A stretch of 64,000 bases of DNA from Kribbella sp. NBC_01245 (GTDB lineage: Bacteria; Actinomycetota; Actinomycetes; Propionibacteriales; Kribbellaceae): the NCBI RefSeq assembly GCF_036226525.1, contig NZ_CP108487.1, forward strand, positions 7,626,001-7,690,000. The letters run 5' to 3'. A program made the position numbers and the translations under genes. Shown here piece after piece: positions 60,161 through 64,000 of the stretch (positions are counted from its first letter, which is position 1; each line of letters starts with the position of its first letter). The notes beneath the pieces are model-generated. The model saw nothing but the letters and a program-made list of their open reading frames with translations, was not told the origin of the DNA and ran no database searches.

Positions 60161-61074
60161 CCCCAAGTCTCCGTGTGCTCGGCCGCCGTCGGCGGGTCGG
60201 CGCCATGCCGGGTGCAAGTGATCGCGGCGGCCTTGACCGCGTAGTCGATCACTGCCGCCAGCGTCGTCTCGTCGAGCCCTTCGAGCCGCTGCTCGCCGAG
60301 CAGATCCTTCGCGTGCAGCCCGGCGATGAGCGCCGACATGAACGAGTCGCCCGCACCAACCGTGTCGACCACGTCGATCTTCGGCGCCTCCACCTGAACC
60401 CGAGCCGTCCGGCTCACCCCGATCGCGCCCGCGCCGCCAAGCGTGATCACCACACACCGCGTCCGATCAACGGCCAGCAGCTCGGCCGCCACTTCATCCG
60501 GCTTGAGGCCGGGCCGGAGGAACTCGCAGTCCTCATCACTCAACTTGACCAAATCAGCCTGCGCGGCGAGCGCTTTCACCGCCGCCCAGGTCTGGTCGGG
60601 ATCGGGCGTGATCGTCGGACGCGCGTTTGGATCGAGGGTCACTGTGACGGGTTGATCCGCCAGCTCCGCGAGGAAGGCCCGGATCGCCGTGGCACCGGGC
60701 TCGAGCACGGTCGCGATCGACCCGGTGTGTACGGCCGGGCAGTCAACAGGCAAGACGAGGGCCGGAGGCTCCCAGTGGATGTCGAACTCGTACGACGCGA
60801 CGCCCTCGGTATCGAGCGTGGCCGTCGCCGTGCTGGTCGGAAAGCCCGGCTCGACCGTATGCCCGGACAACCCGACGCCATTGCCGGTCAGATGGTCCGC
60901 CACCTGTACGCCGTACGGGTCGGTGCCAATGCGTGTGACCAGCTCGGTCGGCACGCCCAACCGGGCGAGGCCGACCGCGACGTTCGCGGGGGAGCCGCCG
61001 GGCGTGGCCTGACCTTGCACGATGTCGACCAGAGCCTCACCGACGACCAGCACAGGCGGGATCAGTGCTGCCAT
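60157..61074 (-). CDS. PfkB-family carbohydrate kinase, probable fructokinase
   Basis: 305 residues. PfkB signature 1 is GGSPANVAVGLARLG and signature 2 DTVGAGDSFMSALIAG, the latter with the catalytic Asp. Length and sequence fit fructokinases or related sugar kinases. Its ATG overlaps the glpX stop (TGATG). Coupled to a fructose-bisphosphatase it suggests a role in fructose-6-phosphate supply, but the sugar is inferred. It is followed by the three small paralogues. Confidence 0.85.
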   Translation of the reverse strand: MAALIPPVLVVGEALVDIVQGQATPGGSPANVAVGLARLGVPTELVTRIGTDPYGVQVADHLTGNGVGLSGHTVEPGFPTSTATATLDTEGVASYEFDIHWEPPALVLPVDCPAVHTGSIATVLEPGATAIRAFLAELADQPVTVTLDPNARPTITPDPDQTWAAVKALAAQADLVKLSDEDCEFLRPGLKPDEVAAELLAVDRTRCVVITLGGAGAIGVSRTARVQVEAPKIDVVDTVGAGDSFMSALIAGLHAKDLLGEQRLEGLDETTLAAVIDYAVKAAAITCTRHGADPPTAAEHTETWG

Positions 61075-62108
61075 CAGCGCGCGTGCTCGAAGTCGATCGC
61101 GGAGTAGGCGCGCAGCTTGGACAGCTGGTGCTCGCTGTCGATGCTGCGGATCGTGCCGCTACGGGAGCGCATCACCAGCGAGTGGGTCCGGGCGATCGAG
61201 CCGCGGTAGCGCACGCCGCGCAGCAGCTCGCCATCGGTGATACCGGTGGCGACGAAGAAGCAGTCGTCACCGCTGACCAGGTCGTCGGTGGTGAGCACCC
61301 GGTCCAGGTCGTGCCCGGCGTCGATCGCCTTCTGCCGCTCGTCGTCGTCGCGCGGCCAGAGCCGGCCCTGGATCAAGCCGCCCATGCACTTCATCGCGCA
61401 GGCCGAGATGATGCCCTCCGGCGTACCCCCGATGCCGATCAGCATGTCGATACCGGTATCCGGCCGGGCCGCCTCGACCGCACCCGCGACATCGCCGTCA
61501 CTGATGAACTTGATCCGCGCGCCGGTGGCCCGGATCTGGGCGGCCAGGTCGTCGTGCCGCGGGCGGTCGAGCAGGACCACGGTGACGTCGTCGACGGACG
61601 AGTTCTTCGCCTTGGCGACGCGCTTGATGTTCTCCGCGACGGGCAGGCGGATGTCCACCACGTCGGCCGCCTCGGGACCGACGGCCAGCTTCTCCATGTA
61701 GAAGACGGCAGACGGGTCGTACATCGTGTGGCGCGGCGCGACCGCCATCACCGCGATGCCATTGGCCATGCCTTTCGCCACCAGCGTCGTACCGTCGACG
61801 GGGTCGACCGCGACGTCACACTCGGCGCCGTCGCCCGAGCCGACCTCTTCGCCGTTGTAGAGCATCGGGGCGTTGTCCTTCTCGCCCTCGCCGATCACGA
61901 CGACGCCGCGCATCCCGACGGTGCCGATCAGGGTTCGCATCGCGTTGACCGCGGCGCCGTCGGCGCCGTTCTTGTCGCCGCGGCCGACCCAGCGGCCGGC
62001 CGCCATCGCGGCGGCCTCGGTGACCCGGACCAACTCGAGGGCCAGGTTGCGGTCGGGGGCATGCTCATCGACCTCGAGATGGGCAGGAGGCGTGGTGGGG
62101 TCGCTCAT
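61074..62108 (-). CDS. glpX: Fructose-1,6-bisphosphatase, class II
   Basis: 344 residues. It hydrolyses fructose-1,6-bisphosphate in gluconeogenesis. Metal and substrate motifs: VIGEGEKDNAPMLYNGEEVG, DPVDGTTLVAKG and LIGIGGTPEGIISACAMKCM. Actinobacteria rely on this class. ATG 62108 is six bases after TACGAT on the minus strand, a leaderless start. It heads an operon with the carbohydrate kinase and the three paralogues; the divergent DUF4245 gene completes the Rv1099c-Rv1100 arrangement. Confidence 0.95.
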   Translation of the reverse strand: MSDPTTPPAHLEVDEHAPDRNLALELVRVTEAAAMAAGRWVGRGDKNGADGAAVNAMRTLIGTVGMRGVVVIGEGEKDNAPMLYNGEEVGSGDGAECDVAVDPVDGTTLVAKGMANGIAVMAVAPRHTMYDPSAVFYMEKLAVGPEAADVVDIRLPVAENIKRVAKAKNSSVDDVTVVLLDRPRHDDLAAQIRATGARIKFISDGDVAGAVEAARPDTGIDMLIGIGGTPEGIISACAMKCMGGLIQGRLWPRDDDERQKAIDAGHDLDRVLTTDDLVSGDDCFFVATGITDGELLRGVRYRGSIARTHSLVMRSRSGTIRSIDSEHQLSKLRAYSAIDFEHAR

Positions 62109-62179
62109 GCCGGGATCGTAACGAACGCCACCGACAGCCCCCGCGCTTTGGCCAAACGGGGACGAGAGAGACTTGTCTC

Positions 62180-62764
62180 ATGACCAGTACCGACAACGAA
62201 GCCGCGCGGGTCCGGGCCGAGGCCCTCGCCGCGCGAGCGCAGTCCAAGGCGGACCGGGCGAAGTTCCGCACGGTCCGGAACATGGTCTGGTCCCTGCTGG
62301 CCTGTCTTGCCGTCGTCGGCTTCATCGCCGCGGTGACCTGGCGTCCGCACGAAGAGAAGATCACGGCGGTCGACTACAGCAACCACGTCGCCGAAGGCCG
62401 CAAACTCGCGACCTGGCTGAAGGCGCCCGAGCCGATGCCCGCCGGCTGGACGGCGACGAGTGCCCAGCTGCGCGCCCCCGAGAACAGCCCGATCACCTGG
62501 CACCTCGGCATCATCACGGACGGCAAGAGGTACGTCGGGCTCGAGCAGTCGGACATGGCCGCGCGCAAATTCCTCAGCGACGAGCTCGGCAAAACCACTG
62601 ACGATGGCACCTCGACCATCAACGGTGTGACCTGGCAGCGCAAGGCCCTCACCGAGCGGGAGAACGAGCACGCCCTCGTCCTGGCCGGCGCCGGCGTCAC
62701 CACCATCGTCGTCGGCAACGCCGGCTATCCCGCCCTGGAAACCCTCGCCACCACTCTCCGCTGA
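62180..62764 (+). CDS. DUF4245 single-pass membrane protein
   Basis: 194 residues: charged cytoplasmic N-terminus with an Arg/Ala-rich helix, one TM helix (about 35-53), and an extracytoplasmic domain with PAGWTATSAQLRAPENSPITW and GVTWQRKALTERENEHALVL, as in DUF4245. This family lies divergent from glpX in many actinobacteria. Function unknown. ATG 62180 is six bases after GAGACT, the same leaderless box as at 26407. Confidence 0.85.
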   Translation: MTSTDNEAARVRAEALAARAQSKADRAKFRTVRNMVWSLLACLAVVGFIAAVTWRPHEEKITAVDYSNHVAEGRKLATWLKAPEPMPAGWTATSAQLRAPENSPITWHLGIITDGKRYVGLEQSDMAARKFLSDELGKTTDDGTSTINGVTWQRKALTERENEHALVLAGAGVTTIVVGNAGYPALETLATTLR

Positions 62765-62786
62765 CGCTCGCCCTTTGTCGGCTTGC

Positions 62787-63107
62787 TCAGTCGGCGCCGG
62801 CCAGGCGGAGGCCGACGACGCCCGCGACGATCAGGCCTACGCAGAGCACGCGGGTGAGCGTGATCGGCTCGTTGAAGTAGACGATGCCGAGGGTGACGAC
62901 GCCGAGTGAGCCGAGGCCGGTCCAGACGGCGTACGCCGTACCGACGGGCAGGCGATCCAGCGTTTTCGAGAGCAGCACCACCGAGATCACGCCGAAGACC
63001 AGGACGCCGGCCGTCGGCCAGAGCCGCGTGAATCCCTCACTGGGCTTGAGGCTCAAGGCGAACGCGATCTCGAACGCGGCCGCCGCGAGCAACATCAACC
63101 ACGCCAT
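62787..63107 (-). CDS. SMR-family exporter, SugE/Gdx-like
   Basis: 106 residues with four TM helices. The membrane Glu is in AAAFEIAFALSLKPSEGF, and PVGTAYAVWTGLGSLGVV is the conserved second-half motif. The GFTRLWP sequence after TM1 is typical of the SugE/Gdx branch, many of which export guanidinium. No guanidine riboswitch is seen. It lies three bases after the flavodoxin gene, so it is probably induced with it under the divergent TetR. Confidence 0.85.
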   Translation of the reverse strand: MAWLMLLAAAAFEIAFALSLKPSEGFTRLWPTAGVLVFGVISVVLLSKTLDRLPVGTAYAVWTGLGSLGVVTLGIVYFNEPITLTRVLCVGLIVAGVVGLRLAGAD

Positions 63108-63110
63108 TCG

Positions 63111-63749
63111 CTAGGCCGCGTCGCTCTCGACTCGAGGTGCTGTCGCGCCGCGAAGATGGCGAAGCGTGACCGTGGCGACTCGCGCGCCAAGGGCCTCCGC
63201 CGTACGCAGATCGGTCGCGGGCGGAGCCTGCTCGGCGGACAGATCCGAGTCGGACTGCGCCATCGCGCCGAGCCAGCTGCCCAGGCGGTTCAGGTCCTCG
63301 ATACTCGCGGTCGACGAGGACCAGCCGGGATAGAGGTCGAGGCCGACCCAGATCATGCCGTGCTGGGCCGCCAGCATGGTGAAGTCGACCAGGCTGTTCA
63401 GCTTGTCGCCGGACATCGCCTTCGAATTGGTGAAGCCGGCGGCGATCTTGTCGCGCCAGCCCAGGTCGTCGGCCCAGACCTTGGCGCTGGCCTCCGCGAA
63501 CGTCTTGAAGACGGCACTCGGACTGCCCATGTACGTCGGTGCGCCGAAGACGATCGCGTCGGCCGCATCGAGTTCTGCCCAGACGTCATCGGTCAGCTCG
63601 TCCAGCGGGACCAGCCTGGCCTCGACTTCCAAGCCGGCCTCGACGTTCGAGACGGCGGCGGCGCCACGGGCGACGGCCTGCGCCTGCTTCGCGGTGTGGC
63701 CGTAGCCGGAGTGATAGGCGACCGCGATTCGGGCGGTGGTACTGCTCAT
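63111..63749 (-). CDS. Flavodoxin-like NAD(P)H:quinone oxidoreductase (WrbA/FldA-like)
   Basis: 212 residues. The FMN-phosphate loop is YHSGYGHTAKQAQAV and the isoalloxazine side GAPTYMGSPSAVFKTF; later GMIWVGLDLYPGW. It probably reduces quinones by two electrons. ATG 63749 has GGAGG seven bases upstream. It is the first gene of a two-gene operon with the SMR exporter. The promoter region contains two palindromes for the divergent TetR regulator. Confidence 0.85.
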   Translation of the reverse strand: MSSTTARIAVAYHSGYGHTAKQAQAVARGAAAVSNVEAGLEVEARLVPLDELTDDVWAELDAADAIVFGAPTYMGSPSAVFKTFAEASAKVWADDLGWRDKIAAGFTNSKAMSGDKLNSLVDFTMLAAQHGMIWVGLDLYPGWSSSTASIEDLNRLGSWLGAMAQSDSDLSAEQAPPATDLRTAEALGARVATVTLRHLRGATAPRVESDAA

Positions 63750-63772
63750 GTCGGGTTCCTCCTGAGGTCTTA

Positions 63773-63788
63773 ACGGACTACAGTCCGT
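63773..63788. promoter_or_regulatory. TetR operator 1
   Basis: ACGGACT-AC-AGTCCGT is a perfect 7-2-7 palindrome overlapping the TetR -10 box TACAGT (63779-63784), 24 bases from the flavodoxin start. Confidence 0.7.
63779..63784 (+). promoter_or_regulatory. Candidate leaderless -10 box TACAGT
   Basis: TACAGT, seven bases, then GTG 63792. It lies wholly inside operator 1. Confidence 0.45.
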
Positions 63789-63791
63789 CTT

Positions 63792-64000
63792 GTGAACGAC
63801 CGTACCGGACCACAGTCCGTTTCTCAACGCCCTTCACAGGACCCCTCACAGCGCCCTCCGCAGGGCCCTTCGCAGCGCCGGGATCTGCCGTTGGTCGATG
63901 AGGCACGTCCCGAACGCGCCGACGCGCGCCGAAACCGCCTCAAGGTCCTCGAAGCCGCCGACCGCCTCTTCACCCAGTACGGCGTGAAAAACGTGTCGCT
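63792..64000 (+). CDS. TetR family regulator, 3' end missing
   Basis: At least 69 residues, running off the window. DARRNRLKVLEAADRLFTQY followed by GVKNVS is the first helix of a TetR DNA-binding domain. The preceding ~40 residues are disordered and contain repeated PSQ/SQRP blocks. GTG 63792 is preferred because TACAGT precedes it by seven bases; TTG 63891 could also serve. It is divergent from the flavodoxin-SMR operon and probably represses it and itself. Confidence 0.75.
   Translation, partial: MNDRTGPQSVSQRPSQDPSQRPPQGPSQRRDLPLVDEARPERADARRNRLKVLEAADRLFTQYGVKNVS
63804..63820. promoter_or_regulatory. TetR operator 2
   Basis: ACCGGAC-CAC-AGTCCGT repeats the operator motif with a slightly changed left arm, 31 bases from the first, inside the TetR coding start. 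Confidence 0.55.

Overview
The window is high-GC actinobacterial chromosome. The clade is indicated by mycothiol S-conjugate amidase, F420-type oxidoreductases, DUF4307 and DUF4245 proteins, a class II GlpX fructose-bisphosphatase, and many genes whose start codon lies only 5-7 bases after a TANNNT-like -10 box (leaderless transcripts). The combination suggests a soil actinomycete of the Nocardioidaceae/Kribbellaceae type; that placement is inference. I saw no rRNA, tRNA, CRISPR array or phage module.

Layout. 1-4027: end of a MutL/GlmL-like gene, an AI-2E-family exporter, and a MarR/MFS efflux operon. 4028-4674: non-coding DNA holding a remarkable nested inverted-repeat element. 4675-8759: SDR, F420-dependent oxidoreductase and a three-gene ABC exporter. 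8762-10464: ECF sigma factor with a membrane-anchored partner. 10588-13282: argG and ilvA. 13302-16287: sugar ABC importer lacking its ATPase. 16288-18276: MarR and MFS divergent pair. 18354-20594: CopC/CopD and a small His-rich secreted protein. 20983-24347: an adhesin-like protein, a repeat cluster and a DrrAB-type exporter.

24398-62764 follows a backbone that, from memory, matches Mycobacterium tuberculosis Rv1080c-Rv1100 in order and strand: greA, DUF4307, mca, a small membrane protein, a DUF255 thioredoxin-like protein, hemolysin III, a short cis-prenyltransferase, phoH2, fumC, glpX and DUF4245. Accessory blocks sit between these genes. They include a second CopD protein, a LuxR/ABM pair, two secreted peptidases (M4 and M28) sharing one C-terminal domain, a repeat-rich island with an IS4-family element (35.8-38.5 kb), antibiotic-resistance-like and MarR genes, a LacI-controlled amino-sugar locus, a class I fumarase, and three tandem paralogues of a small membrane protein.

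The most coherent possible new pathway is 50.0-56.0 kb. NagA and NagB face a LacI regulator and three consecutive Gfo/Idh/MocA oxidoreductases, and a perfect LacI-type palindrome (TGCAACCGGTTGCA) lies before nagB and before the first oxidoreductase. The most striking unexplained DNA is the 431-bp element at 4191-4621, built from stacked near-perfect inverted repeats, with a decayed relative at about 35934-36400. The right end holds SMR-exporter and flavodoxin genes divergent from a truncated TetR gene, with two palindromic operators between them.
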